Shown in pieces: positions 19,881 to 26,908 of a stretch of 33,936 nt of DNA. Position numbers and translations under genes: made by a program. The stretch covers positions 396,226 through 430,161 of the forward strand of contig NZ_JH725095.1 of the NCBI RefSeq assembly GCF_000278155.1, given 5' to 3'. Position 1 is the first letter of the stretch; each line of letters starts with the position of its first letter. Source of the DNA: Bartonella doshiae NCTC 12862 = ATCC 700133. GTDB taxonomy: Bacteria > Pseudomonadota > Alphaproteobacteria > Rhizobiales > Rhizobiaceae. Under the pieces are notes generated by a model that saw nothing but the letters and a program-made list of their open reading frames with translations, did not search any database and was not told the DNA's origin.

Positions 19881-19892
19881 TAACATATGTTA
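19881..19892. promoter_or_regulatory. Perfect palindrome TAACATATGTTA in the divergent promoter region
   Basis: This 12-bp sequence is its own reverse complement. It lies 71 bp upstream of the 1990-aa gene and 118 bp upstream of the siderophore binding-protein gene. Its AACATATGTT core resembles the neighbouring palindrome, suggesting paired operator sites for one regulator. It does not resemble the classic Fur or Irr boxes known to me. Confidence 0.45.
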
Positions 19893-19901
19893 GACAATTT
19901 T

Positions 19902-19916
19902 ACAACATATTGTTGT
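19902..19916. promoter_or_regulatory. Palindrome ACAACA-TAT-TGTTGT in the divergent promoter region
   Basis: Perfect 6+3+6 palindrome, 9 bases from the previous one, sharing the core AACATAT(T)GTT. In addition TTTTACAACAT (19898-19908) is an exact inverted copy of ATGTTGTAAAA at 19830-19840, near the 1990-aa gene start. This arrangement suits a regulator that contacts several sites between two divergent genes. Confidence 0.45.
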
Positions 19917-19942
19917 TTATAAATTTATCATATTGTGCATAA

Positions 19943-19963
19943 AAAAGTCTAAGTTAGGCTTTT
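19943..19963. promoter_or_regulatory. Palindrome centred on CTAA-G-TTAG upstream of the siderophore operon
   Basis: Ten-base arms around a single central G pair fully except for one G/T position (AAAAGTCTAA facing TTAGGCTTTT). It lies 46-66 bp before the ATG at 20010, where an operator overlapping a promoter would be expected. Iron-responsive control is an inference from the operon, not from a matched consensus. Confidence 0.4.
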
Positions 19964-20009
19964 AATTAATGAGCGAACTTTTGTATTGAAAATTAAAGGA
20001 TAAAATAAT

Positions 20010-20939
20010 ATGATTAAACATTTAAAGTGGGCAACTTCTGCCTTACTTGTTGCGATGAGTTTTGCAACAACTTCATGGGCAGATGTAAAGGCTAAAGAAA
20101 ATCTAACTATTCATCACGTTTCAGGCACCACTACAGTTCCTGCCTCTCCCCAAAAAGTTGTTGTATTCGACCTTGCAACGCTTGATAATATGAACCTTCT
20201 TGGTATCAAAGCAATTGTCGGTGTTCCCGAAGGGAAAAAACCCGTATATTTGCAACAATTTGATGATGCAAAATATGAAAAAATTGGCACCCTTTTTGAA
20301 CCTGATTATGAAAAAATTGCTACCCTACAACCTGATCTCATTGTTATTTCTTCACGAACTCAAAGCAAATATAAAGATTTATCCAAAATCGCTCCAACCA
20401 TTGATCTTACAGTAGGAAATCAAAGCTCTCTTGAAGATATTAAACGAAATGTGTCTATTCTTGGAAAAGTTTTTGACAAAGAAAAAGAAGCTGAAAAAGA
20501 AATTGCACAACTTGACAAAAAGTTAGCAGAGGTCCGTAAAAATACCCAAGGGAAAGGTACAGGCCTTATATTGATGACTTCTGGTGGAAAAATCAGTGCT
20601 TTGGGTCCCCAATCACGTTTTGATATTCTCCATTCCTCATTTGGAATTGCGCCCGCAACAGATAAACTAACCGTACAAAAACATGGGCAGCTCATTTCTC
20701 CTGAATTTATTCTTGAAACCAATCCTGACTGGCTATTGGTCATTGATCGAGATGCAGCAATTGGACGAGAAGGACAATCTGCAGAACAGCTGCTTGATAA
20801 TGAACTTGTTAAACGAACGACGGCTGGCAAAAAAGGCCAAATTATTTATCTGGATTCTTGGAGCTGGTACCGTGCAGCTGGTGGCCTCACTGGACTAAAT
20901 GAAGCTGCACAACAAATCAGTGAAGCTTTTTCAAAATAA
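20010..20939 (+). CDS. Periplasmic iron-siderophore-binding protein (FatB/CeuE/YclQ type)
   Basis: 309 aa. The signal peptide MIKHLKWATSALLVAMSFA has a likely cleavage after SWA at residue 24. There is no lipobox cysteine, so the protein is a soluble periplasmic receptor rather than a lipoprotein. The domain is the two-lobed type III binding fold (Peripla_BP_2), with the usual PQKVVVFDLATLDNMNLLGIKA start, 'LQPDLIVISSRTQSKY' and the C-terminal 'NPDWLLVIDRDAA' and 'DSWSWYRAAGGL'. It would deliver a ferric siderophore or similar chelate to the permeases encoded next. The first gene of the operon, it is followed by a terminator-like hairpin, which would let it be made in excess over the membrane parts. 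The exact ligand cannot be read from the sequence. Confidence 0.92.
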   Translation: MIKHLKWATSALLVAMSFATTSWADVKAKENLTIHHVSGTTTVPASPQKVVVFDLATLDNMNLLGIKAIVGVPEGKKPVYLQQFDDAKYEKIGTLFEPDYEKIATLQPDLIVISSRTQSKYKDLSKIAPTIDLTVGNQSSLEDIKRNVSILGKVFDKEKEAEKEIAQLDKKLAEVRKNTQGKGTGLILMTSGGKISALGPQSRFDILHSSFGIAPATDKLTVQKHGQLISPEFILETNPDWLLVIDRDAAIGREGQSAEQLLDNELVKRTTAGKKGQIIYLDSWSWYRAAGGLTGLNEAAQQISEAFSK

Positions 20940-20982
20940 GTAAGCACACAAATAACTTGCCTATTATAAAAATAAAATTTAA

Positions 20983-21017
20983 GAGCAAAGGTTGTTTATA
21001 ACGATCTTTGCTTTTTT
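20983..21017 (+). terminator. Intrinsic terminator or attenuator inside the siderophore operon
   Basis: The arms AGCAAAG (20984-20990) and CTTTGCT (21006-21012) enclose a 15-base loop and are followed by a T run. It sits between the binding-protein gene and the first permease gene. Read-through must occur if the permeases have no promoter of their own. Confidence 0.7.
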
Positions 21018-21035
21018 GTTGGAAAATGATGTAAC

Positions 21036-21992
21036 GTGAAAAATTATTGGATAGCTATAATCGTTCTTATCCTGCTGTCTATCCTTAGTATTTTTGTTGG
21101 TTATTCTGATGTAACACTTTCTGATCTATTAACAAGTGATCCACATGCGTGGCTTATTTTCTGGCAAACACGCCTCCCCCGTACAATTGCAGTGCTTTTG
21201 GTAGGTGCATCACTTGCACTCTCAGGCATGATTATGCAGCTGCTTATACGGAATCGTTTTGTCGAACCATCGACTGCTGGAACGATTGAATCCGCTTCTC
21301 TTGGCATTCTTTTTGTCATGATTTTTTTGCCCAATATTCCTGTTCTAGGAAAAATGATTGTTGCTACAATTTTTGCTATGGCTGGCACGCTACTGTTTAT
21401 GTTTTTATTGCGCCACGTTCTTCTAAAATCTGCTCTTATTGTGCCACTTACAGGGATTATGTTGGGCTACGTTATTGGCTCCTTAACCAATGCCATTGCG
21501 GATCATGAAATGTTACTTCCCTCTCTTCAAGCCTATTTATTTGGCAGTTTTGCAATGGTTCTTGAAGGAAAATATGAGCTCTTATGGTTCTCTCTTCCGC
21601 TTTGCATTCTTGCCTATTTCACCGCTGACCGTTTTACAGTCGCTGGTCTGGGAGAAGATTTAACCAACAATCTTGGACTTAATTATCGTGCTGTCATGCT
21701 CTTTGGTCTCTTTATTGTTGCATCGATAACTGCTGTTGTTGTCTGTACAATTGGTCGAATTCCTTTTGTTGGACTCATTATTCCCAACCTTATTTCAAAT
21801 TTCATGGGCGATAATATGCGCCGTACTGCTCCTTGGGTAGCAATGAGCGGTGCAGGATTAGTCTTAATCTGCGATCTTTTAGGACGAATAATTCATCCCT
21901 CTTTTGAAATTCCTATCAGCACTATGATGGGGGTTATTGGGAGTTTTATTTTTATTATATTGCTTTTACGCTGGAGGAAGCGTCTTGGATAA
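21036..21992 (+). CDS. FecCD-type permease, first subunit
   Basis: 318 aa, initiated at a GTG (21036); the two nearby ATGs at 21026 and 21029 are out of frame. The protein is highly hydrophobic with about nine or ten membrane segments. It has the family signatures 'WQTRLPRTIAVLLVGASLALSG' near 45-66, 'SLGILFVM' and, near 240, 'GRIPFVGLIIPNLISNF', the region that contacts the ATPase. It forms half of the inner-membrane channel of the importer. Its length matches YclN/FatD-like proteins. Its stop codon overlaps the start of the second permease gene, so the two are probably translationally coupled. Confidence 0.92.
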   Translation: MKNYWIAIIVLILLSILSIFVGYSDVTLSDLLTSDPHAWLIFWQTRLPRTIAVLLVGASLALSGMIMQLLIRNRFVEPSTAGTIESASLGILFVMIFLPNIPVLGKMIVATIFAMAGTLLFMFLLRHVLLKSALIVPLTGIMLGYVIGSLTNAIADHEMLLPSLQAYLFGSFAMVLEGKYELLWFSLPLCILAYFTADRFTVAGLGEDLTNNLGLNYRAVMLFGLFIVASITAVVVCTIGRIPFVGLIIPNLISNFMGDNMRRTAPWVAMSGAGLVLICDLLGRIIHPSFEIPISTMMGVIGSFIFIILLLRWRKRLG

Positions 21993-22935
21993 AAAAAAAA
22001 CAACAACACTTGTATTGACAACGCTTATCATAATGGCGTGCACTGTAATCATTCTTTACATGACATGGAACATCAATACCTATACGTGGTCATTTCGTCT
22101 TACAAAACTTGTTTCTCTTCTTCTTGTTGCATATACAATTACCGTTTCCACTGTTTTGTTTCAAACAGTCGTTAACAATCGTCTTCTTACGCCTTCTATT
22201 ATGGGGTTTGATCAGCTTTATATTTTAATCAAAACTGTCACGATATATTTTTTAGGCTCTCTTTCTTTACCCTTTTTGAATGAAGAAGGACAGTTAACTC
22301 TTGAAGCTCTTATCCTTATTTTCTTTTCAATAAGCCTTTTCCGTTTGTTATTTTCAGGGAGTCTAAAAGGGCTTCATTTGACACTCTTGATTGGCGTTAT
22401 GTTAGGTGGCTTTTTTTTCAGTTTACGTATGTTTATGCAATTGCAATTAAATCCAGATCAAATGATGAATTTAACAGATATCATGTTTGCAAATTTTAAT
22501 AAATTTAATACGTCCCTCATAAGTTTTGCCACAATTATTGTCTTTATTATAAGTTTAGTTGGTTGGCGTTCACGTCACCTGCTTGATATTCTTGCTCTGG
22601 GACGCGAAAACGCGCTCAATCTTGGTGTTGATTATCACAAAAGTGCTACAGCTATTCTTATATTTGTTTCTATTCTCGTATCCATTTCCACAGCGCTAGT
22701 AGGACCTGTCACCTTTTTTGGACTCTTAGTTGCCAATCTTGCTTATGAACTCTCCCCTCAGGCAAAACACGGTGTTGTTGTGCCCATTGCAATATTATTA
22801 GCTATAATTTGTTTGGTTGGTGGACAATTTATTTTAGAGCAAATTCTCAATATGGCAGGACGCTTAAGCTTTATTATTGAATTTTGTGGCGGTATTGTCT
22901 TCTTAACATTACTGATGAAGGGAAAACTAAAATGA
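21985..22935 (+). CDS. FecCD-type permease, second subunit
   Basis: 316 aa from a TTG at 21985. I prefer this to an ATG at 21937 inside the previous gene because GGAGGAAG (21973-21980) lies just before the TTG, giving MDKKKTTTLVLTTLI with positive charges before the first membrane segment, and the length then matches the family. It has about nine or ten membrane segments, the block 'NNRLLTPSIMGFDQLYILIKT' near 60-80 and 'LGVDYHKSATAILIFVSILVS' plus 'ALVGPVTFFGLLVANLAYEL' near the coupling region. It overlaps the previous gene by 8 bp, and its TGA overlaps the ATG of the ATPase gene. It forms the second half of the channel. Confidence 0.9.
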   Translation: MDKKKTTTLVLTTLIIMACTVIILYMTWNINTYTWSFRLTKLVSLLLVAYTITVSTVLFQTVVNNRLLTPSIMGFDQLYILIKTVTIYFLGSLSLPFLNEEGQLTLEALILIFFSISLFRLLFSGSLKGLHLTLLIGVMLGGFFFSLRMFMQLQLNPDQMMNLTDIMFANFNKFNTSLISFATIIVFIISLVGWRSRHLLDILALGRENALNLGVDYHKSATAILIFVSILVSISTALVGPVTFFGLLVANLAYELSPQAKHGVVVPIAILLAIICLVGGQFILEQILNMAGRLSFIIEFCGGIVFLTLLMKGKLK

Positions 22936-23690
22936 TTGAAATCAATCATCTTTCCAAGTCTTATGGAGCAAGGTTGATTATCGATAATTTATGTCTTCAT
23001 CTTCCCAAAGGGGGGATTATTTCTCTCATTGGCCCCAATGGTTCTGGAAAATCAACACTTTTGATGCTGATAAGACGCCTTTTACCACACCATAATGGTA
23101 CAATTCATATCGACGACTTTGATATTGATAAAATGCCCCACGATATTTTGGCTCAAAAACTCTCAATTCTGCGACAAGAAAATCCTTTGTCTTTTCGCTT
23201 AACCGTGTACGATTTAGTAAGTTTCGGACGTTATCCGTATTCAAAAGGCTGGTATAATAATGAAGATAAACAATTCATTGACAGTGCACTACGATATCTC
23301 GGCTTACAAGATCTAAAAGACCGCTTTTTGGATGAACTTTCTGGTGGACAGCGTCAACGCGCTTTTATCGCAATGGTCATCTGTCAAGATACCGATTATC
23401 TTCTGTTAGATGAGCCATTAAACAATCTCGATATGAAACATGCCGTTTCCATGATGAAGCAATTACGCCGCACAGCTGATGAACTCAAAAAAACCATTCT
23501 CATTGTTATGCATGATATTAATTTCGCATCATCTTATTCAGATATGATTGTTGCACTCAAAAAGGGCAAAGCAGCTTATTGTGGAACACCACAAGAAATT
23601 ATGCAGCCAGAAATTCTTAAAGACATTTATGATGTCGATATTCAAATCAAAACAATTAATAACATCCCTATCGCTCTTTATTATCGATAA
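22932..23690 (+). CDS. ABC importer ATPase (FepC/YclP type)
   Basis: 252 aa starting at the ATG at 22932, within an ATGA overlap with the permease stop; a longer frame from 22884 lacks family similarity. Walker A is GPNGSGKST (about residues 34-42), the Q-loop is in 'LSILRQENPLSF', the signature is LSGGQRQR (about 137-144), Walker B is 'DTDYLLLDEP', followed by a D-loop 'LNNLD', and the switch His is in 'VMHDINFA'. All catalytic residues are present. It would power uptake of the chelate bound by the periplasmic receptor. It is the last gene of the operon. No clear terminator follows it; instead the 3' end runs into a duplicated segment. Confidence 0.95.
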   Translation: MIEINHLSKSYGARLIIDNLCLHLPKGGIISLIGPNGSGKSTLLMLIRRLLPHHNGTIHIDDFDIDKMPHDILAQKLSILRQENPLSFRLTVYDLVSFGRYPYSKGWYNNEDKQFIDSALRYLGLQDLKDRFLDELSGGQRQRAFIAMVICQDTDYLLLDEPLNNLDMKHAVSMMKQLRRTADELKKTILIVMHDINFASSYSDMIVALKKGKAAYCGTPQEIMQPEILKDIYDVDIQIKTINNIPIALYYR

Positions 23691-24045
23691 CCATAAGGAT
23701 TTTTTGCGCTTGCATACACTATAGAATCTGCTAGAGATAGTCAAATTGGTTTGTTGGGGAATAGTTTAATGGTAAAACATTGGACTTTGACTTCGTTAAT
23801 CTTTGTTCGAATCCAAGTTCCCAAGCCAGTATTTAATGATTTTAGCTTGCCATCGAGTTTTGTATAATTTGAAAGCAGGTTTTGCATCAATTTATTTTTT
23901 TCAAAGGATATTCAAAAACCTTTCAATGTTTATTTAAAACCCCTTTAGTGCATATTTTTCTCTTCCTTTAAAAATTGCAATTTGAGATGATAAGCTCTTG
24001 AGCCGGAGATTGGCTAAAGATTTTTCGGATCTGAGGCACATCATT
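23670..24045. repeat. Direct repeat, left copy (tRNA-Gln-linked segment)
   Basis: This segment starts within the last codons of the ATPase gene (CTCTTTATTATCGATAA), then holds ATTTTTTGCG, a tRNA-Gln-like sequence, a T/A-rich spacer and the 3' tail of a D12-class adenine methylase on the minus strand. It aligns end to end with 24943-25345 but differs by many substitutions and small indels. The divergence says the duplication is old. Confidence 0.8.
23755..23828 (+). pseudogene. Degenerate tRNA-Gln-like sequence (anticodon TTG)
   Basis: It aligns base for base with the intact tRNA-Gln at 25029 and ends in GCCA. The anticodon would be TTG (23787-23789). The D-stem is intact, but there are mismatches at 2-71 (G/A), 27-43 (T/T) and 52-62 (T/C), plus G/T pairs in the anticodon stem. 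One or two mismatches might be tolerated; three suggest a decaying copy. A functional tRNA-Gln(TTG) cannot be wholly excluded. Confidence 0.65.
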
Positions 24046-24283
24046 GAGAGAGAGAACTTTCCCTTTAATTGCGCAAACAAAGCAAACATCATCAGATAGT
24101 CCTCTCGCTTAAAAAAATCCTTTCCATAGTAATTCTCACCCCCCAGTAAGGCGGATCAAAATAAAACAAAGTGTTTGGACGGTCATAACGCATAATAAAA
24201 TCAGACCAGTCTAAATGTTCAATGGTAACACAGGCAAGTTGTGAAGCTGAATATAATGGAACAGCACCGAACGGATAAGCCAC
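23968..24283 (-). pseudogene. Frameshifted D12-class (Dam-like) adenine methyltransferase fragment
   Basis: The first part reads RPNTLFYFDPPYWG, with the DPPY catalytic motif of N6-adenine methylases. A frame change just after PYWG at a G run moves the expected ENYYGKDFFKREDYLMMFALF to another frame. A further change is needed to reach NDVPQIRKIFSQSPAQELII, which ends at a TAA at 23968. The N-terminal half (SAM-binding region) is missing. Such genes are common in prophages and islands, so this is probably a relic of an earlier integration next to the tRNA. Confidence 0.8.
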
Positions 24284-24377
24284 GCATCATAAGTAAGCCT
24301 CTAGCGTGCATAGCTTATAGGTTTTAGAAACAGACAATATTATAATTCAGGCGATTAAAGATCGGATCTCAGGCTTT

Positions 24378-24767
24378 TTAATCTAGTGGACAAACACGAA
24401 TAATATGTCCGTCTGGATCTTTGATTAGGAAAGTACGTCCAAATACATCAGTATACGGTTCCTTCAAAACATTTATCTCAACGGTGGTTTGCTCTTTCCA
24501 TTCCGCATAGAGCTTATCTACGTCCTCTCCCTTAGGCAACATAATGCCAATTTCTGAAAAACGAGGCACATTTTCCTCAGGCGCATCGCCCCCAGACCAG
24601 AGGGCAAAGAGTGCATCCCCCGAAGAAGAAAATGCAACATAACGTGGCGAGATGAATACAGGCTCTTTTTTGAAGATGAATTTGTAAAAAGCAGTAGAAT
24701 ACTCTATGTTTGAGACGTATACCAACTGTAGGTTTGGGGTAACAGGATAAGTAGGGATATTACTCAT
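24378..24767 (-). CDS. VOC-superfamily protein (glyoxalase/bleomycin-resistance-like)
   Basis: 129 aa from the ATG at 24767, which has GGAG seven bases upstream in TGGAGAATTAATG; the frame extends eight residues further to 24791 without a better site. The pattern is that of a single VOC module pair: LQLVYVSNIEYSTAFYKFIF near the start, RYVAFSSSGDALFALWSG in the middle, and FGRTFLIKDPDGHIIRVCPLD at the end. The final 'DPDGHIIRV' is the usual metal-ligand-containing end of this fold. Substrate is unknown; relatives are antibiotic-binding proteins, glyoxalases and dioxygenase-like enzymes. It lies alone between the two tRNA-linked repeats, so it may be cargo of a small island. Confidence 0.85.
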   Translation of the reverse strand: MSNIPTYPVTPNLQLVYVSNIEYSTAFYKFIFKKEPVFISPRYVAFSSSGDALFALWSGGDAPEENVPRFSEIGIMLPKGEDVDKLYAEWKEQTTVEINVLKEPYTDVFGRTFLIKDPDGHIIRVCPLD

Positions 24768-25028
24768 TAATTCTCCATGATTTAATAGCAACTACCTGAC
24801 AGGCTATAGCTATATAGAGAATATTTCAACAAGAGTTTATGATGCTTCCGTTCGCGGTGTCCTCTATTTATATGTTTTTACTCTCTTATTACTATATGCT
24901 AAAATATCGAGGCCGGCCACTACTGGGATTATAATGATATTACTATCTCTCTTTATTATCGATAATCTAGAGATTTTTTGCGTTTGCCTACACTGTAGAA
25001 TCTGCTAAAAGTGGTAAAATTGGCTTAT

Positions 25029-25102
25029 TGGGGAATAGTTTAATGGTAGAACAGCGGACTCTGACTCCGTCAATCTTGGTTCGAATCCAAGTTCCCCAGC
25101 CA
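25029..25102 (+). tRNA. tRNA-Gln (anticodon CTG)
   Basis: Complete cloverleaf: acceptor TGGGGAA pairs with TTCCCCA, D-stem GTTT/GAAC, anticodon stem GCGGA/TCCGT with loop CTCTGAC (CTG at 25061-25063), T-arm CTTGG-TTCGAAT-CCAAG, then G and an encoded CCA. It reads CAG codons. tRNA genes are frequent integration sites; the prophage genes begin about 550 bp to its right. Confidence 0.96.
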
Positions 25103-25274
25103 GTGTAGCTGTATGTAGCTTGCCTGTAGCTTGCCACCAGGTTTTGTATATTTTGACACTAGGTTTTGTACCAATTTATTTTTTTTCAAAGGATTTTTAA
25201 AGAGTTCTCAAAGGGTCTTCAAAGACCTTTCAAAAGGTATTTAAAACCTCTTCCATGAATCTTTTTTTCTTCCT

Positions 25275-25345
25275 CTAAAAATCGCAATTTGAGATGATGA
25301 GTTCTTGAGCCAGAGTCGGATTATTTGAGATGCGGCATTTATAAG
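25275..25345 (-). pseudogene. Second remnant of the D12 methylase 3' end
   Basis: On the minus strand the end reads TLAQELIISNCDF and stops at a TAG at 25275. This corresponds to SPAQELIISNCNF plus stop in the left copy. Only the C-terminal dozen or so codons are recognisable, with a deletion upstream. Confidence 0.6.
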
Positions 25346-25430
25346 ATGCAGTGACCTCTTTCAACATAAATTGACTGATAATTTTTCTGTATCCTAAGCA
25401 TACTATCAAAAAGAGAAAAAGCGTTTAAGC

Positions 25431-25646
25431 AATTCGGTCAACTTGACCGAATTCCTTTTCAGTATGCAATTGTGCAATGTTTGCACCATTGCTCCTTTGA
25501 GGAATTGGGTAAACATTACCCTATTGCTGTACTCATGCAGTAGGATCAACTTGATTCTATTGCTCTCTCCCACCCAAAGTGCAAACATTGCATTTTGATT
25601 TCAGGAAGCATCACAACCGATCAAATGGTCAAGTTGACCCTTTGAT
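25431..25646. repeat. Cluster of at least six palindromes next to the prophage tail genes
   Basis: Within 216 bp there are six dyads. Three have a single-base centre and a TCAA-n-TTGA core: 25431-25453 (CGGTCAA-C-TTGACCG core, 11-base arms, perfect), 25541-25559 (GGATCAA-C-TTGATTC) and 25620-25646 (TGGTCAA-G-TTGACCC core). Three have a 3-base centre: 25472-25486 (GTGCAA-TGT-TTGCAC), 25507-25521 (GGGTAA-ACA-TTACCC) and 25575-25597 (GTGCAA-ACA-TTGCAT core). Smaller dyads (TCCT-TTG-AGGA at 25493-25503) fill gaps. ATTGCT follows several units. A 60-residue minus frame across it has no recognised features. It may hold the tail-operon terminator, a structured RNA, or an array of protein sites. Confidence 0.7.
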
Positions 25647-25652
25647 TTTCTG

Positions 25653-26663
25653 TCACTCAGAGGTTTCCTTTTCTCCTGTTTTGTTTCCCTTGTTTGGAGC
25701 TTCGAGTGTAATTTCTGTGGTATATCCGCTTTGCTTCTCATAGCAGTGGGTGACAGTGGAAGCTTTCCATGGACCATTGATTTCGCCACGAAACCCTTGC
25801 AATAAAAGAGGTTGGTCGGCCATGATTTCTGGTCGCCCCACAAGGGTCAAAGAACCACTGCCCACAGCACGGCAAAGTCGGTCTGATTCTGAGGCAGCAG
25901 CAGCTTGTGCTTCCTCCTTGCTGCTGTAACAAGTCCGTAAACGCCGCACGGGACCGCTGAACCCTGTCTGATGTTTGACTTGGCATTGTTGCCCTTGTGA
26001 GCGATCAAAATAAGAAGCTTCAATGGTGCCATATTGCGTGCGTGGCTCGAGGGTAAATTCCCAGCTGGAGCAGTCATGCTTATGAATGTCGAGGGCTGGT
26101 AAATTCTCTCCGCTTAAAAATAAAAACTTATTGTCCTTGATCAAAAAACGTGCCTGCATGCGATCAGCAAGGCGGGTTAAAAAATCAACAGCCGATTGAT
26201 CTGTACGAATCACATAAGGCAAAGGTTGTTTGGTAAACTGGGGACTGACCTTTGCTTGATAACCATGGCGTTTAGCGAGTGTCTCAACAATCTCCCCAAC
26301 AGTTTTGTGATCAAAATGCTCACTCGCCTGTTCTTTGAGCTCTTGACGCATCGAGGCGCTTTTGCCACAAAGCCGCAAGATCTCTCCATCACTGCTACCT
26401 GAACTTACAACCGACTCCACAACAAAACGCCCCATAAAAGCACTGATGCTGTTCTCATAGCCAAAGATCACCTGCAGCGCGTTGCCCGTTTGCGGAACCT
26501 CTAAATCATTGCCACTATCATCAAATTCTGCTTCAAATGTATCGGCTTCATTACCGGCATGGTCCGTAATGGTTGCGGTTAAAAGACGCTGGTAAAAAAC
26601 CTCATGAACAGGTTTGTCTCCCACCTTAACCACAATAAAGGGGTGTGTACGCATTAATCCCAT
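25653..26663 (-). CDS. D: P2-like tail protein D (late control D family, baseplate hub)
   Basis: 336 aa from the ATG at 26663; an ATG three codons later (26654), overlapping the gpX stop, is an equally good start. The sequence has the gpD/gp27-type hub pattern: HPFIVVKVGDKPVHEVFYQRLLTATITDHAGNEADTFEAEFDD at the N-terminus, then 'TGNALQVIFGYENSISAFMGRFVVESV', 'HFDHKTVGEIVETLAKRHGYQAKV' and 'YVIRTDQSAVDFLTRLADRMQARFLIKDNKFLFL'. It would form the trimeric hub between tube and spike of a contractile tail. It is the last gene of the tail operon, as in P2, and overlaps gpX upstream. Confidence 0.93.
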   Translation of the reverse strand: MGLMRTHPFIVVKVGDKPVHEVFYQRLLTATITDHAGNEADTFEAEFDDSGNDLEVPQTGNALQVIFGYENSISAFMGRFVVESVVSSGSSDGEILRLCGKSASMRQELKEQASEHFDHKTVGEIVETLAKRHGYQAKVSPQFTKQPLPYVIRTDQSAVDFLTRLADRMQARFLIKDNKFLFLSGENLPALDIHKHDCSSWEFTLEPRTQYGTIEASYFDRSQGQQCQVKHQTGFSGPVRRLRTCYSSKEEAQAAAASESDRLCRAVGSGSLTLVGRPEIMADQPLLLQGFRGEINGPWKASTVTHCYEKQSGYTTEITLEAPNKGNKTGEKETSE

Positions 26664-26908
26664 AACCGCTTCACCATGCTTTGGGGATTAGACAACGCAA
26701 ATTCAGGCAGAATGACCGTTAAGCCCCGCGGTAAAAGCACACCATATTTGGCAATCTCTGGATTGGCTTCCAAGGTGGCTTCTAAATAGCCGTTTAGTGC
26801 CCCAACTTGGATGCGATCTCCTAACACTGCCATGGCATGGTGAAAGCAGATGAGATCGAGACTCATATCCTCTAGCTCTACAACAACATGCTTTTCTGGT
26901 ATCTTCAT
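26654..26908 (-). CDS. X: P2-like tail protein X
   Basis: 84 aa. The stretch 'MSLDLICFHHAMAVLGDRIQVGALNGYLEATLEANPEIAKYGVLLPRGLTVILPE' is the short LysM-like gpX fold of contractile tails. It overlaps both neighbours by a few bases (start inside the gpU stop, stop inside the gpD start), indicating coupled translation. In P2 itself, X lies further upstream near the lysis genes; here it lies between U and D. It is slightly longer than the P2 protein. Confidence 0.88.
   Translation of the reverse strand: MKIPEKHVVVELEDMSLDLICFHHAMAVLGDRIQVGALNGYLEATLEANPEIAKYGVLLPRGLTVILPEFALSNPQSMVKRLWD

Larger units (their letters stand above)
24943..25345. repeat. Direct repeat, right copy (tRNA-Gln-linked segment)
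   Basis: This is the partner of 23670-24045. It repeats the ATPase gene end (CTCTTTATTATCGATAA), the tRNA, the T/A-rich spacer with CAAAGG and TTTAAA strings, and the methylase tail. Within the spacer, 25210-25230 (AAAGGGTCTTC then AAAGACCTTT) can fold as a weak hairpin. The stretch 25346-25430 shows nothing else recognisable. Confidence 0.8.

Noticed and set aside
19811..20009. Fur, Irr or RirA box in the divergent promoter region
   Set aside because: The palindromes do not match the consensus forms I know (GATAATGAT repeats, TTAGAA-n3-TTCTAA, TGA-n9-TCA) well enough to name a regulator.
21937..21984. Upstream ATG start for the second permease
   Set aside because: It would add 16 residues encoded inside the first permease gene with no ribosome site; the TTG at 21985 follows GGAGGAAG.
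25406..25588. Small 60-codon gene on the minus strand
   Set aside because: The frame lies entirely in the palindrome cluster and has no ribosome site or recognisable motif.
25431..25646. CRISPR array or integron attC array
   Set aside because: The palindromes differ in sequence and spacing, with no constant repeat and no unique spacers of equal length; no cas or integron integrase gene is in view.
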